Made by a program: the position numbers and the translations under genes | Assembly (NCBI GenBank): GCA_965223165.1 | Contig: CBDCVQ010000018.1 | Coordinates: 1-64,000 of the forward strand | Length of the DNA: 64,000 nt | Origin: JABDMH01 sp965223165 | GTDB lineage: Bacteria; Bacteroidota; Bacteroidia; Chitinophagales; Saprospiraceae | Reading direction: 5' to 3' | The notes under the pieces: generated by a model | Told to the model about the DNA's origin: nothing | Databases searched by the model: none | The model's input: only the letters and a program-made list of their open reading frames with translations | In this document: positions 43,106-52,456 of the stretch, one piece after another | Layout: each line of letters opens with the position of its first letter | Position numbering within the stretch: the stretch's first letter is position 1

Positions 43106-43649
43106 GTATTTCCTTGTTTTTAGAAATCTTGTTCCAGTTCTTTAGGGGGCTACCGGGCAGGCATCTTGATCGCTCGGAGCCCTACTAAAGAAATCCATAC
43201 AAACACTTCTCGCGGGAGACGACATTTGCCAAGTACACAGGGTAAAATTAGAGGAAATGCTCAGCGAAGTCGCGAAATATTGATGACAAGAATGCTCCTA
43301 TGCAAAGGAATCAGAGCACCACTGGGAAAGAAGGTTCTTGAACACATAGTAATAAATCTCCGGATTACATCATCTATCTTCAGCACGTGTTGGCCTAGAT
43401 GGTCAGCATCAGGCGTCATGACCCTGGCCAGACCCAGCACACAGATCCGTCGTAAGTGACATTTCCAAGATTTCCTCTGAACGCTATGACTGATGAATAA
43501 CTTGGATCTTGCAGCAGCTCCGTCAGGCATAATGATAAAATTATGGCTTAAACCTTTCAAGTTTCTACTTTGACATCGAATGCTATGGTGATCCCGCCCA
43601 GCAAAAGCTGGTCACGTCGCATACACGAGACAATTCCATCCCGTTAGGA
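43106..43649 (+). other. gene-poor stretch ending in a decayed attC
   Basis: I see no supportable gene in 43106-43573. Bases 43574-43649 resemble the attC at 5137 (GTGATCCCGCCCAGCAAAAG, CTGGTCACGTCGCATACACG) and end at GTTAGGA (43643). The left core has decayed to AAT. Confidence 0.45.
43453..43505 (+). repeat. diverged direct repeat, left member
   Basis: TAAGTGACATTTCCAAGATT, continued by GATGAATAACTT, recurs in diverged form at 45176-45226, on the other side of the Gfo/Idh/MocA gene. Roughly four in five bases agree by eye. Confidence 0.55.
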
Positions 43650-43748
43650 AGAATACCGATGCAAAAAAAAGACGAAATGTCGTCCCTTTGATTTGATATG
43701 CTTAACTTCTTCGCATGATTTCTTAATCGGAGATAAAACAGGAAAGAA

Positions 43749-45056
43749 ATGCTTGAAAAAAAATCGCTACATCGACGAGCTTTCATGAAGAACTCCGCAC
43801 GTGCATCTGCCTCTCTCGCTCTACCATGGATCGTGCCCGCGCATGTACTCGGAAGAAGCGGACACGTGCCGCCCAGTGATAAGATTACCATGGGTGTTAT
43901 TGGCACAGGACCGCGCTGCAAGAAGGTGCTGAAGGATATGTTTACCCATACCGACGTCCAATTCTTGGCCATTGCCGATGTACAAAGATCTAGGAGAGCG
44001 GAGGGGAAGACCATGGTAGACGAACATCATGGCAATAAAGATTGTCGCTTGTACCGTGATTTTCGTGAAGTGCTAGCCCGTCCTGACATCGACGCCATGC
44101 TCATGGCCACCGGTGACCGTTGGCATGCCCTTGGATCTATCATGGCCGCAGAAGCAGGTAAGGATGTATACAGCGAAAAGCCATGCGGCATCACCATTGC
44201 CGACTGCCACAAGCTAGCCGCTACAATGAACCAAACCGCGCGGGTGTTTCAGGCAGGCACCCAACGTCGAACCGTCACCAATTTCATCCGAGCGGTCAAA
44301 CTGGTGCATGACGGGAAATTGGGGAAACTCCACACCCTGCATGCTTCCGTATATCGTCCGAAACTGGTGACCGAGTGGCTGCCCGGTCAACCGACACCGC
44401 ATCCAGATGAGGTGGATTGGAATATGTGGCTGGGACCCGTCCGTTGGCGACCCTACAACGAAAAATACGTCCAGGGCAGGTGGCGCAAGCATTATGATTT
44501 TGATTCCGGAGGCACCCTTTTGGATTGGGGTGCACATACCGTGGATCTTTGTCAGTGGGCCAACCAATCGGATGACACCATGCCTGTGGAGTATGCGCCT
44601 TCGCAGGATAACATCACGGCCTACTACGAAAATGGTATCAAGTTGATCATGCATTTTCTCGATACACCGTTCGATCAACGACCCGGTTGGATTCAACATC
44701 TAAGCACCTGCCCGGTGCGGTTTGTGGGCGACGAAGGCTGGGTTGAAGTGGGAGACAGTGGCGGCATCGAAGTCTCTTCTGATGCGCTGCGGAAAGAGGT
44801 GTCCGATATGCCCGAGGTCATGTCTGGTCTTAGCGTGATCACACATTCCCGCGATTTCTTTGACTGCATCAAGTCACGCAAATTACCCAATGCCAATCAA
44901 CATGTCATGCGGCATTCACACATTGCCTGTCATGCCGCAGCCATTGCGTGGATGCTTAACCGGCCCCTGAAGCTTGATCCGGAGACCGCTACCTTTGTGG
45001 GTGATCCCGAGGCCAACAGTTTGGTGAGTAGGCCTCAAAGGAAGTGGGACGTTTGA
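43749..45056 (+). CDS. Gfo/Idh/MocA-family oxidoreductase with Tat signal
   Basis: 435 residues. It starts with a twin-arginine-type leader (HRRAFMKNSARASASLALPW), so it is probably exported folded with its cofactor. The NAD(P)-binding Rossmann fold follows (MGVIGTGPRCKKVLKDMF, about 52-70), then the family motif EKPCG (Lys near residue 145) and the C-terminal GFO_IDH_MocA domain, including FDSGGTLLDWGAHTVDL. Members oxidise or reduce sugars and inositols. It is markedly richer in GC than the cassette genes to its left. Confidence 0.9.
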   Translation: MLEKKSLHRRAFMKNSARASASLALPWIVPAHVLGRSGHVPPSDKITMGVIGTGPRCKKVLKDMFTHTDVQFLAIADVQRSRRAEGKTMVDEHHGNKDCRLYRDFREVLARPDIDAMLMATGDRWHALGSIMAAEAGKDVYSEKPCGITIADCHKLAATMNQTARVFQAGTQRRTVTNFIRAVKLVHDGKLGKLHTLHASVYRPKLVTEWLPGQPTPHPDEVDWNMWLGPVRWRPYNEKYVQGRWRKHYDFDSGGTLLDWGAHTVDLCQWANQSDDTMPVEYAPSQDNITAYYENGIKLIMHFLDTPFDQRPGWIQHLSTCPVRFVGDEGWVEVGDSGGIEVSSDALRKEVSDMPEVMSGLSVITHSRDFFDCIKSRKLPNANQHVMRHSHIACHAAAIAWMLNRPLKLDPETATFVGDPEANSLVSRPQRKWDV

Positions 45057-45175
45057 CCACCGCTGACCAACGTAATCCGACCTTCGAAAATCTGGATATC
45101 AGAAACTCCAGGAACTTGATAAGCCTCTTTCTAACTGCAATCAGTCACAGTGAAGAACAGCGGCCGTTCCGCCCC

Positions 45176-45226
45176 TAAGTGCCACCTCCAAGATTTCTTG
45201 CTGAAGTCATGATCGATGAATAACTT
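45176..45226 (+). repeat. diverged direct repeat, right member
   Basis: TAAGTGCCACCTCCAAGATT, continued by GATGAATAACTT; pairs with 43453-43505. Confidence 0.55.
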
Positions 45227-45351
45227 CGCTCCACTAGCAAGTTTGTTAGTCATTATGCGCTTTTACGGTGTAGACACTTGAGGGTGTTACCTGGTCCGTC
45301 AAGTCATGATAATAGGAACTATTCGGTCACCAACCGTCGGCGAGAAAAACA

Positions 45352-46395
45352 ATGAACCATTTACTTCAGAACGTATATCTAGTCTCCTCCATTATTGGCA
45401 TACTCATCAGTTTGGCCATGATCGCCCAAATATTTACCCCTAGAAAGGCCAATTTTTTTATTGGATTAGTAGTTTTGATCGTCGCCATTGAATTGCTGTT
45501 TTCCTGGGGAGCAAAGTCCGGATATACCAATACACCCGGTGCCATTCCGTATTGGACCTTGCTCAACTACCTGATCATCCCTCCTTCCATCTGGCTGTTC
45601 GTGAAGTACAAGACAGAGCATAATTTTAGATTCCAATCCTGGCACTACCTTCTGTATCTTCCCGCCCTAGTAGCCTACGTCACAAACTTTCTAGCCACGA
45701 AATCTTCAGTTTCTCTAATAGATTATCCGCTTTGGTTGTTGTTCACTGACTATCTCCCACTGCTGGGGACCCTGTTTGCCATTTCCTATTTTTGGCTAAA
45801 ATATCTCCGACTCCCTATCCCCAGATCTGATAAAAAGGCAATCTTCAGTCAGGTAAAATTGGTAATGTTAATGCTTTGCTTAAGTCTGGTTTGTCTATTC
45901 TGGTTAGCCTTTACCTTCATTGGTTGGAAATATTATGCATGGATCGAAGTCACTTTATCCTTTCTCTTCCTCGGCTTTGCCTTTCTCCACCTTCTCGACA
46001 ACCAAGATCTTCCCTTCTTGACCACACAAGCAAAGAACCAGGATTTTCACAAGTACGACGACAAGAAGAGCCTTCACCTAATGGACCGACGACTTAAGCA
46101 ATATCAATATTTTCTAAGACCTAATCTCCTCCTCAAAGAATTGGCAGCCGAGCTGGAACTTCCTAGTCGCTATGTTTCCTTCTTAATCAATCACTATCAT
46201 CGCAAAAACTATAAGGAATTTATTAATCAGTATCGGATTGAAACCTTTCTTAACAAAGCACAGTCCACCGAAAAAGATTCGAAGACCCTACTGGGCTTAG
46301 CACTAGAATCCGGCTTCAGTTCTAAATCCACTTTCAATCAAGTTTTCAAAAAACAGATGGGGACATCACCCTCAGAGTACCTGAGCCAAGGCTAA
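45352..46395 (+). CDS. AraC-family regulator with seven-helix membrane sensor
   Basis: 347 residues. Seven hydrophobic segments fill residues 5-225 (for example VSSIIGILISLAMIAQIF, IGLVVLIVAIELLFSW, VMLMLCLSLVCLFWLAF, TLSFLFLGFAFLHLL). A C-terminal AraC double HTH (about 245-345) follows: LLKELAAELELPSRYVSFLI, then LGLALESGFSSKSTFNQVFK and MGTSPSEYL. This 7TM-AraC layout is typical of Bacteroidota and probably senses an envelope or membrane signal. It lies 217 bases upstream of a DUF4932 peptidase with a paired direct repeat between them. Confidence 0.9.
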   Translation: MNHLLQNVYLVSSIIGILISLAMIAQIFTPRKANFFIGLVVLIVAIELLFSWGAKSGYTNTPGAIPYWTLLNYLIIPPSIWLFVKYKTEHNFRFQSWHYLLYLPALVAYVTNFLATKSSVSLIDYPLWLLFTDYLPLLGTLFAISYFWLKYLRLPIPRSDKKAIFSQVKLVMLMLCLSLVCLFWLAFTFIGWKYYAWIEVTLSFLFLGFAFLHLLDNQDLPFLTTQAKNQDFHKYDDKKSLHLMDRRLKQYQYFLRPNLLLKELAAELELPSRYVSFLINHYHRKNYKEFINQYRIETFLNKAQSTEKDSKTLLGLALESGFSSKSTFNQVFKKQMGTSPSEYLSQG

Positions 46396-46518
46396 TTCCC
46401 CTTTTCATATGGTCCTGCCCTCCACAAGACATCGCTGGCAAGGCTGAAGACGGTCATAGATGACAATGAGGCCCCCGATCCCCTATCCACAAGCTTAGCT
46501 CCTGAGAAAAAGAGGCCT

Positions 46519-46554
46519 AAAACGTGTTTTCACACCTCCCAAAACGTGTTTTCA
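46519..46554 (+). promoter_or_regulatory. paired direct repeat, candidate regulator-binding site
   Basis: AAAACGTGTTTTCA occurs exactly twice (46519-46532 and 46541-46554), 22 bases or about two helical turns apart, 59 bases before the peptidase gene at 46613. Paired direct repeats with this spacing are usual for AraC-type regulators, and one is encoded just upstream. Confidence 0.5.
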
Positions 46555-46612
46555 AGCGATCAGCGTGGACTGGCGCCCTTCCTTCGCTGACCAATTGCAA
46601 TAATCCATCGTC

Positions 46613-47647
46613 ATGAGAATCGTACTATTGGTTATCACCACATGTCTAACTTCACTAGCTAAGGCACAAGAAGATCTGATTGAAATCCACTTTAGCAAGA
46701 ATATAGAGTTTCTTGGGTATCTAATTGAATTGGGAGATCCAGCTGACAATGCTCCGGATCATCCTATTACCAAGGTAATTTATGCACATCCCAATGATCG
46801 AGACAATGGGCTGCTCACTGAAATATTTACCATCGCGTCGGACATGGATTATTCAACCATCGTTGATCTAATCTACTATTTACCCGAATTTCCTCTAGTA
46901 GATTCCTTCGAACTACCTGAGCGCAGAGCTAAAGAATTGGGATATAATACAAAAGAGGAAATTGCCATGCTTAGAAACTTGCTTGCTAAGGTGAATCAGC
47001 TCTATCAAGAATCAAAATTTGAATCGATCTGGAATAACCTAGCTCCATACAGAACGGAGCTCCTAACCTATCTGCGAGCGAATAAGCCATCCCAAAGACA
47101 GATGGCAGCGATGGAGTTCTTCTACCAAAGCGATTATGCCATGTATGAGGTCGTACCGAGTTACACGCTCTGGTCTGCTGCCTGGGGGATCAATAATGGT
47201 AGAGGGCGCACAGCCACCTTTGTCTTGGGACCCTTGAACAAGAATTATGATTTTACAGACAAAGTTCACTTTTTCCATCTATCAGTTCATGAATTTGGGC
47301 ATTCCTTCGTAAACCATGTGGTTCTGCCCCACGAGAAACAGCTAGCAAAAACCCGAGGGCTATTCGAGGAGGTTAAGGCAGACATGACAAGCCAGGGATA
47401 TCCTGATTGGGAAAGTTGCATGATTGAACACTTCGTAAGAGCGGGGGAAGTCATTATCCCAGAATTGATGGGGAATACCTCAGGAAGTGAAGAGCTGATG
47501 AAAAATTATGTGGAACATCGAAAGTACATCTATCTTCCCTTCATTATTGAAAAACTTAAAAAATATAGATTGACTAGGAACTTCTCCTATGAAAAAGCAG
47601 TCAAAAGAACCTTAGTAGACCTCAAGAAGAACTACATTTCAGGGTAA
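46613..47647 (+). CDS. DUF4932-like secreted zinc metallopeptidase
   Basis: 344 residues with a signal peptide (MRIVLLVITTCLTSLAKA). The zincin motif HEFGH is near residue 226 (LSVHEFGHSFVNHVV), with a downstream Glu candidate in LFEEVKADM. It resembles the cassette gene at 19562 in type and order of motifs but lacks that gene's C-terminal beta-domain. Control by the neighbouring 7TM-AraC regulator is plausible from the position of the paired repeat. Confidence 0.78.
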   Translation: MRIVLLVITTCLTSLAKAQEDLIEIHFSKNIEFLGYLIELGDPADNAPDHPITKVIYAHPNDRDNGLLTEIFTIASDMDYSTIVDLIYYLPEFPLVDSFELPERRAKELGYNTKEEIAMLRNLLAKVNQLYQESKFESIWNNLAPYRTELLTYLRANKPSQRQMAAMEFFYQSDYAMYEVVPSYTLWSAAWGINNGRGRTATFVLGPLNKNYDFTDKVHFFHLSVHEFGHSFVNHVVLPHEKQLAKTRGLFEEVKADMTSQGYPDWESCMIEHFVRAGEVIIPELMGNTSGSEELMKNYVEHRKYIYLPFIIEKLKKYRLTRNFSYEKAVKRTLVDLKKNYISG

Positions 47648-47817
47648 CTACGTGCTAAATGGACAGGATCCCCATCAAAAACGACAAGGCACTGACAGAA
47701 AATCCTGCCTCCAAATAGCATGTTAGAAGTCCGCAAAGCGTAAACGGCAATGGCCCGTCAGGGCCAGCGACGCCGTTGCTGCGAAACCCCCATCCACCAC
47801 GTCTGGACGTCCCTTCT

Positions 47818-48287
47818 CTGCTTTGACAGATATTCATCAGCTCCAAAGAAACATTTTATCCTCGTACCCACCTAGCCGCACATCCATCACATCCCGAACA
47901 GTCATCCCTCCCTCCACTCATCAGATCCAAAGGATAGGTCGAACCCATACCACTCCCGGTAGCCTGTCAGCAGCTCACCCGTGCAGGACACCGCAAAACC
48001 AACATCCGTCACGCCATCAGATCTCAAAACAGGGGAATTGTGTAAATTGCAGCACCTGCGCTCCGATCCTACTCCGGGCCGGCTTCGCTGCATTGATGTA
48101 CGATGCGTACAAGGCAACCACACCTCAACGCTATCCAGTCCACCACACTGGTATGGTATCGCTCTAGGCTCTCGGTAAAACGTCTCCGGCGAAGACTGGA
48201 TGGATCGTTGGTATAACCCGGTACAGGACAGTATGCCCCATTGAGGAACCATAGAGTAACACCGGTAGCACATGCCCTCGTCACCAA
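47818..48287 (+). repeat. decayed type-II cassette, copy 4
   Basis: Aligns with type-II copies from about 47900 onward: CAGCTCACCC, AAACAGGGGAATTGTGTAAA, CTCCGATCC, GGGCCGGCTTCG, GGCTCTCGGTAAAACG and GGTATAACCCGGTACAGGAC. The attC region (R'' GTATAAC at 48211) has a longer loop, and the right core triplet GTT is no longer present at about 48285. It lies between two single-copy genes, so it is an old insertion. The stretch 47648-47817 holds nothing I can support. Confidence 0.65.
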
Positions 48288-48299
48288 CTACATTGAGAA

Positions 48300-49121
48300 A
48301 TGACAGTCCAAGAAATATCAACATACCTTGTAGACTCCTTTACAGATAAACCTTTCAAAGGTAATCCCGCAGGAGTTTGCATGCTTGAAAATGACTTAAC
48401 TGAGGAGCAAATGCTCCTCATTGCCAAAGAATTAGGTCTATCCGAAACAGCATTCATCAGAAGAGATGGCATCACTGGCAAATACGCAATAAGGTACTTT
48501 TCTCCTAAAATGGAGATCCCACTGTGTGGACACGCAACACTCGCTTCCTCAAAAGTGCTTTTTAGTTTAGATTCAGAAATGCACAACATAACGTTTCGCA
48601 ATATTCAGAATACTGACCTACCAATTAGAAGAAATGGCGAATTCATAGAAATGAGATTTCCCGCTTATAGAACTAAACCCGCAAATGCTCCAGATGCATT
48701 ACTTCGAGCTCTTGGCATACAAGCTATCATAAATTGTGAGTATAATGAGGAGACCAAAATCTTGCTCCTGGAAATAGGCGGTAGCAGCACCCTCAGAGAG
48801 CTACGACCTAATTTCCAAGCACTACATAGTTCACACAATTCGATCAATGGCGTTTTAGTCACAGCGCCATCAGATGAAGCTGGCTATGACTTTGAATCAA
48901 GATATTTCTGGCCCTGGAGCGGAACAAACGAAGACCCTGTAACTGGCGGAACACATACTTTTCTAGCAAATTATTGGAATAAGAGACTACATAAAACAAC
49001 CATGCAGTCTTTTCAATGCTCAGAGAGAACAGGATTCATGGAAGTCAAACTCGTTAGCGCCGACGAAATTATCATTAAAGGCTTGGCTTGCATAGTGCTT
49101 GTAGGCAAATTACAAATATAA
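48300..49121 (+). CDS. PhzF-family isomerase-like protein
   Basis: 273 residues, complete. Family marks: the opening VDSFTDKPFKGNPAGVCML, the catalytic Glu in LSETAFI (about residue 46), YFSPKMEIPLCGHATLAS, and the second-half counterpart NEDPVTGGTHTFLANYW. PhzF-fold enzymes are two-domain isomerases acting on small metabolites; the substrate here is unknown. It starts 13 bases after the decayed type-II element. Confidence 0.9.
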   Translation: MTVQEISTYLVDSFTDKPFKGNPAGVCMLENDLTEEQMLLIAKELGLSETAFIRRDGITGKYAIRYFSPKMEIPLCGHATLASSKVLFSLDSEMHNITFRNIQNTDLPIRRNGEFIEMRFPAYRTKPANAPDALLRALGIQAIINCEYNEETKILLLEIGGSSTLRELRPNFQALHSSHNSINGVLVTAPSDEAGYDFESRYFWPWSGTNEDPVTGGTHTFLANYWNKRLHKTTMQSFQCSERTGFMEVKLVSADEIIIKGLACIVLVGKLQI

Positions 49122-49243
49122 GAAGGCCTCAGCACCCTGCAAGAAGTCTGCCACCATCTTTGAGGTCAGTCCGACTTGCCCTTGCACGGCACACTCAGCT
49201 ACTTTAAAAAAACAAATTCGAATTCAAACTATTTAGCACCAAA

Positions 49244-50584
49244 ATGAAGTACTTTCTAATAATCTTGCTGTCAACCCAAATAATATGCAATATTCAGGCA
49301 CAGGAACTAAGAAGAAAAGGCTCTCTTGGGATTACCTTCGAGACTTTGAATAATACTGGGATCTTGGTCACTAAAGTGTTGTCTAACACAACAGCATCGA
49401 CGTTAGGAGTTGAGGCAGGTGATGTTATCAAAGTTATAAATGGGAAACCCGTTCTAGAACAGGAAAGCTTCTTAAGAAGGATATCTCTTTGGCGAGAAGG
49501 AGACAATCTGACTATGGCTGTGGAAAGGAATGGAAGACCTGTGGAGCTGCATGGAACGGTCATGCCAAAACCTCTTGAACAACCAAGTGTAGGGAACATT
49601 GAATACGGGGCTGTCAAGTTTCGAGATGGCTACCTCAGAAGTATACTGAATAAGCCCATGGACATTGAGAAACCTCCCTGCATTTACATGTTTCTAGGAT
49701 ACGGATGTAGAAGTATCGATTACTACCATCGAAAAACAGTCATCCGGATAATCGTGGAAAGCCTAGTGGGAAGAGGATTCGCTGTTTACAGGGTTGAAAG
49801 ACCAGGCATGGGTGACTCAAACAATAGTCAACATTGTCGTGAAATTGGATTTCACGATGAAATCGAGGCATTTAATCGAGGTTTAGTTACACTAAAGAAT
49901 CAACAAAAAATTGATACGTCTAACATATTTCTGTTTGGCGTATCTCAAGGAGGCGTTGTTGCCATAACAGTAGCAGCAAATAATCCTGTGAAAGGAATCA
50001 TAAATTACGGCAGCCTCTTTTTCACCTCTTACCACGAAAGAATATTAAGAGCTCCTGAATTTAGAGCCATTCACACAAAGACATCGAAGGCCATAATTGA
50101 AGCTGACATCCAAGCCCGACAACCTATTCTGTACGAATTTTTCATCAATGGCAAGCACCCTAAAGAACTTGCAAAAAATAAGGAATGGAGCAAAATTATG
50201 AGAACAGGTTGGCCGTATTGGAATGGTGAATATATCTTAGGCAGGCATCCCAGCTATCTTCGACAAATTAATGATATTAATTTAGAAGTATTGTTGAAAG
50301 AAGCAAAATGTCCCGTATTGGCCATTCATGCAGAATATGACTACAACATAGGCAACAGTAGATGGGCTGAACGGACAGCAGCAACCGTAAATAGCATCTT
50401 ACCGGACAAAGGTAAGTTTGTCATCTTGAAAGGCACTGAACATGGCTTTGCAAAAGTGCCTTCAATAGAAAAATATCTTAGCTTATTGGAAAATGGACAA
50501 TATACCGACAAATACAGAGAGGCCAACTTTAACTACGATCTGATTGAGGTAATCTCGGAGTGGGTGCTAGAAAATACGATTTGA
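49244..50584 (+). CDS. secreted PDZ-domain alpha/beta hydrolase
   Basis: 446 residues. After a signal peptide (about 1-22) comes a PDZ domain (about 30-105: GSLGITFETLNNTGILVTKV, STLGVEAGDVIKVINGKPVL), then an alpha/beta hydrolase. The nucleophile is Ser in FGVSQGGVVA (about residue 234), with a probable acid in HAEYDYNIG and the His in GTEHGFAK (about residue 402). PDZ plus hydrolase is uncommon; the PDZ may bind a partner or substrate terminus. The 120 bases upstream contain CAAG/CTTG-rich decayed attC-like arms. Confidence 0.85.
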   Translation: MKYFLIILLSTQIICNIQAQELRRKGSLGITFETLNNTGILVTKVLSNTTASTLGVEAGDVIKVINGKPVLEQESFLRRISLWREGDNLTMAVERNGRPVELHGTVMPKPLEQPSVGNIEYGAVKFRDGYLRSILNKPMDIEKPPCIYMFLGYGCRSIDYYHRKTVIRIIVESLVGRGFAVYRVERPGMGDSNNSQHCREIGFHDEIEAFNRGLVTLKNQQKIDTSNIFLFGVSQGGVVAITVAANNPVKGIINYGSLFFTSYHERILRAPEFRAIHTKTSKAIIEADIQARQPILYEFFINGKHPKELAKNKEWSKIMRTGWPYWNGEYILGRHPSYLRQINDINLEVLLKEAKCPVLAIHAEYDYNIGNSRWAERTAATVNSILPDKGKFVILKGTEHGFAKVPSIEKYLSLLENGQYTDKYREANFNYDLIEVISEWVLENTI

Positions 50585-50608
50585 AAAACATCCAGAGGAT
50601 GTTCCTTT

Positions 50609-50731
50609 ACTATCGATCCAGGGCTTTCGGTAAGGAGTCTCCGATGAGGATTGCATCGCAGGTAGCATGGCACAAGGCAGAATGCGCACCCCAAGAAATC
50701 TGGGCGTAGCACCCCTTGCATGAGACCTTGA
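50609..50731 (+). repeat. decayed type-II cassette, 3' part, copy 5
   Basis: TATCGATCCAGGGCTTTCGG, then AAGGAGTCTCCGATGAGGAT, CATCGCAGGTAGCATG and GCACAAGGCAGAATGCGC match the last third of the type-II element and its attC. Core boxes are lost (GTAGCAT for GTATAAC). It directly follows the hydrolase gene. Confidence 0.6.
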
Positions 50732-50794
50732 TATCTTTATAACTCAAGTTTCGGCAGTAAAGGAATAAGAAAAAAAAAAGGAGTTAAGTTACTT

Positions 50795-50825
50795 CTCTAA
50801 AATACAGTAAATCAGTATTTTAGAG
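50795..50825 (+). promoter_or_regulatory. hairpin upstream of the IS4 transposase
   Basis: CTCTAAAATAC and GTATTTTAGAG form a perfect 11-bp stem with a 9-base loop, 25 bases before the transposase start. Such leaders usually block translation of read-through transcripts from outside the IS. Confidence 0.5.
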
Positions 50826-50850
50826 TTGACAAAAGAAACAAAACTCCTTA

Positions 50851-52272
50851 ATGAAAGATACAGATTTTTTCGAGGAAATACAATCAATTTTGATGTATTC
50901 TGGACAGATTTCGTGCGCACTATTTAACGATGTAGTGAATAGTTCTCTATCAGGGATCAAGGCACATCATCATGCTTTAGCCAGTCGAGATTCGGTGGTC
51001 AAGATGATGGTCTTGCTAAAGCTGTTGAAGATTGAGTCAATTGGGCAGTATTTTAGATCCGATTTAGGCAGGTTGATCCAATATGGCAAAGACGTATTCT
51101 ATGGGATCAAGAATAGTCCGAGGATTAATTGGCGACAATGCTTGCTGAGACAAGCAAAGAGTTGTGATATCGAAGGCGAAGAAATATCACAAGACCATTC
51201 AAGGGCCGATCAGACGCGATGCTTTATTATAGATGATACCGACATGCCAAAGACGGGCAAGCGCATGGAACTATTAGGGCGGATCTATTCCCATGTGAAG
51301 GGCGGGTCCATACTGGGATATAAGGGGCTGAATCTGGCGTTGTGGACAGGTGCGACCCTGTTGCATCTTGACTTCTCCCTACATGGGGAGGCTGGGAAAA
51401 AGAAGGACCAGGGAATCAGGAAAAAAGATCGAAAGAAAAGATATGCTAAGAGGCGGGATAAGAATAGTCCAGGATGTAAAAGGACATCAGAATACTTTGA
51501 GAAGAAGACACTGGTAGCCGTACAAATGCTGAGACGAGCTATCAACAAAGGGTTCAGAGCCTCCTATATACTGGTAGATTCCTGGTTTTTTAACAGGTCA
51601 TTGGTGGAAGCGGCGGTAAGCCATGGGATCCATTTGATTAGCCGGCCGAAGAACAATAATTGGAAGTATATATTGAAGGGGAATCCCCGTACTATTTCCA
51701 GCCTATCCAACAAGTTTCGATCGTTGAACTCCAGAAAATATTGGACAGAGATGGGCCTATATTACGGAGGATTGACTGTAGAGTTCCAGGGTCACCTCCT
51801 CCAATTATTCTTTTACAAAGAGAACAAACGAGGTAGCAAATGGGAGGTTATTGCCACGACCAATCTAAAAATTGGAGCCAAAAAGGCTTATCAGATTTAC
51901 CAGAATCGGTGGAGCATCGAAGTGTCTTACAAGGAACTCAAGCAACATTTGAAATTTGGCGCTTGTCAAAGCAGAGACTTTGACGCCCAAATCGCTGATG
52001 CTACCCAATGCCTGCTGGCCTATAATTTCTTGTCAAAATATAAGATGATTCACCATTATCAAACCATCGGCGGTTTATTCAAAGAGATCTCACGCAACTG
52101 GCTCAGTCCCACTCTCATGAATAGATTTTGGAACAAAGTAATGGGCCTAATCCGAAAACTTGCCCGATTCGTAGACCTGCCCATCAACATCCTGCGCGAT
52201 AATCTACTGCGGAAGGATGAATTCTACTCCAAATTTGAGAAACTGTCCCTAGCATTTACTACCGAAACTTGA
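50851..52272 (+). CDS. IS4-family DDE transposase
   Basis: 473 residues, complete. Catalytic residues: Asp in IIDDTDMPKTGK (about residue 131), Asp in ILVDSWFFN (about 245), and Glu in the Y-(2)-R-(3)-E-(6)-K signature YQNRWSIEVSYKELK (about 350). The C-terminal helical part is as in IS4 relatives. Confidence 0.93.
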   Translation: MKDTDFFEEIQSILMYSGQISCALFNDVVNSSLSGIKAHHHALASRDSVVKMMVLLKLLKIESIGQYFRSDLGRLIQYGKDVFYGIKNSPRINWRQCLLRQAKSCDIEGEEISQDHSRADQTRCFIIDDTDMPKTGKRMELLGRIYSHVKGGSILGYKGLNLALWTGATLLHLDFSLHGEAGKKKDQGIRKKDRKKRYAKRRDKNSPGCKRTSEYFEKKTLVAVQMLRRAINKGFRASYILVDSWFFNRSLVEAAVSHGIHLISRPKNNNWKYILKGNPRTISSLSNKFRSLNSRKYWTEMGLYYGGLTVEFQGHLLQLFFYKENKRGSKWEVIATTNLKIGAKKAYQIYQNRWSIEVSYKELKQHLKFGACQSRDFDAQIADATQCLLAYNFLSKYKMIHHYQTIGGLFKEISRNWLSPTLMNRFWNKVMGLIRKLARFVDLPINILRDNLLRKDEFYSKFEKLSLAFTTET

Positions 52273-52456
52273 GTTTATAAGATTGAACATAGGTAACATT
52301 ATATCATTCATAGCGACGATCCAAATAGAAGAACTAATAAGAGCACGATAAGTCACCGCTGGCATCGAAAACCAAACGGGTCGCTCCCAGCAAGGACCTC
52401 AGAGGGTCTTGCTCGATTCCAGGACAAGCGAGATAATATCGGAAAAAACTGATCCA

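Larger units (their letters stand above)
50741..52275 (+). mobile_element. IS4-family insertion sequence
   Basis: The terminal inverted repeats AACTCAAGTTTCGGCAGTAA (50741) and TTACTACCGAAACTTGAGTT (ends 52275) differ at one base and flank one complete transposase gene. Confidence 0.92.

Noticed and set aside
43166..43560. Overlapping open frames on both strands in the gene-poor stretch
   Set aside because: No domain, no clear start region, and neither frame looks coding by composition.
47823..48324. Open frames of 65-140 codons across the decayed type-II copy
   Set aside because: They overlap on both strands and coincide with the non-coding repeat.
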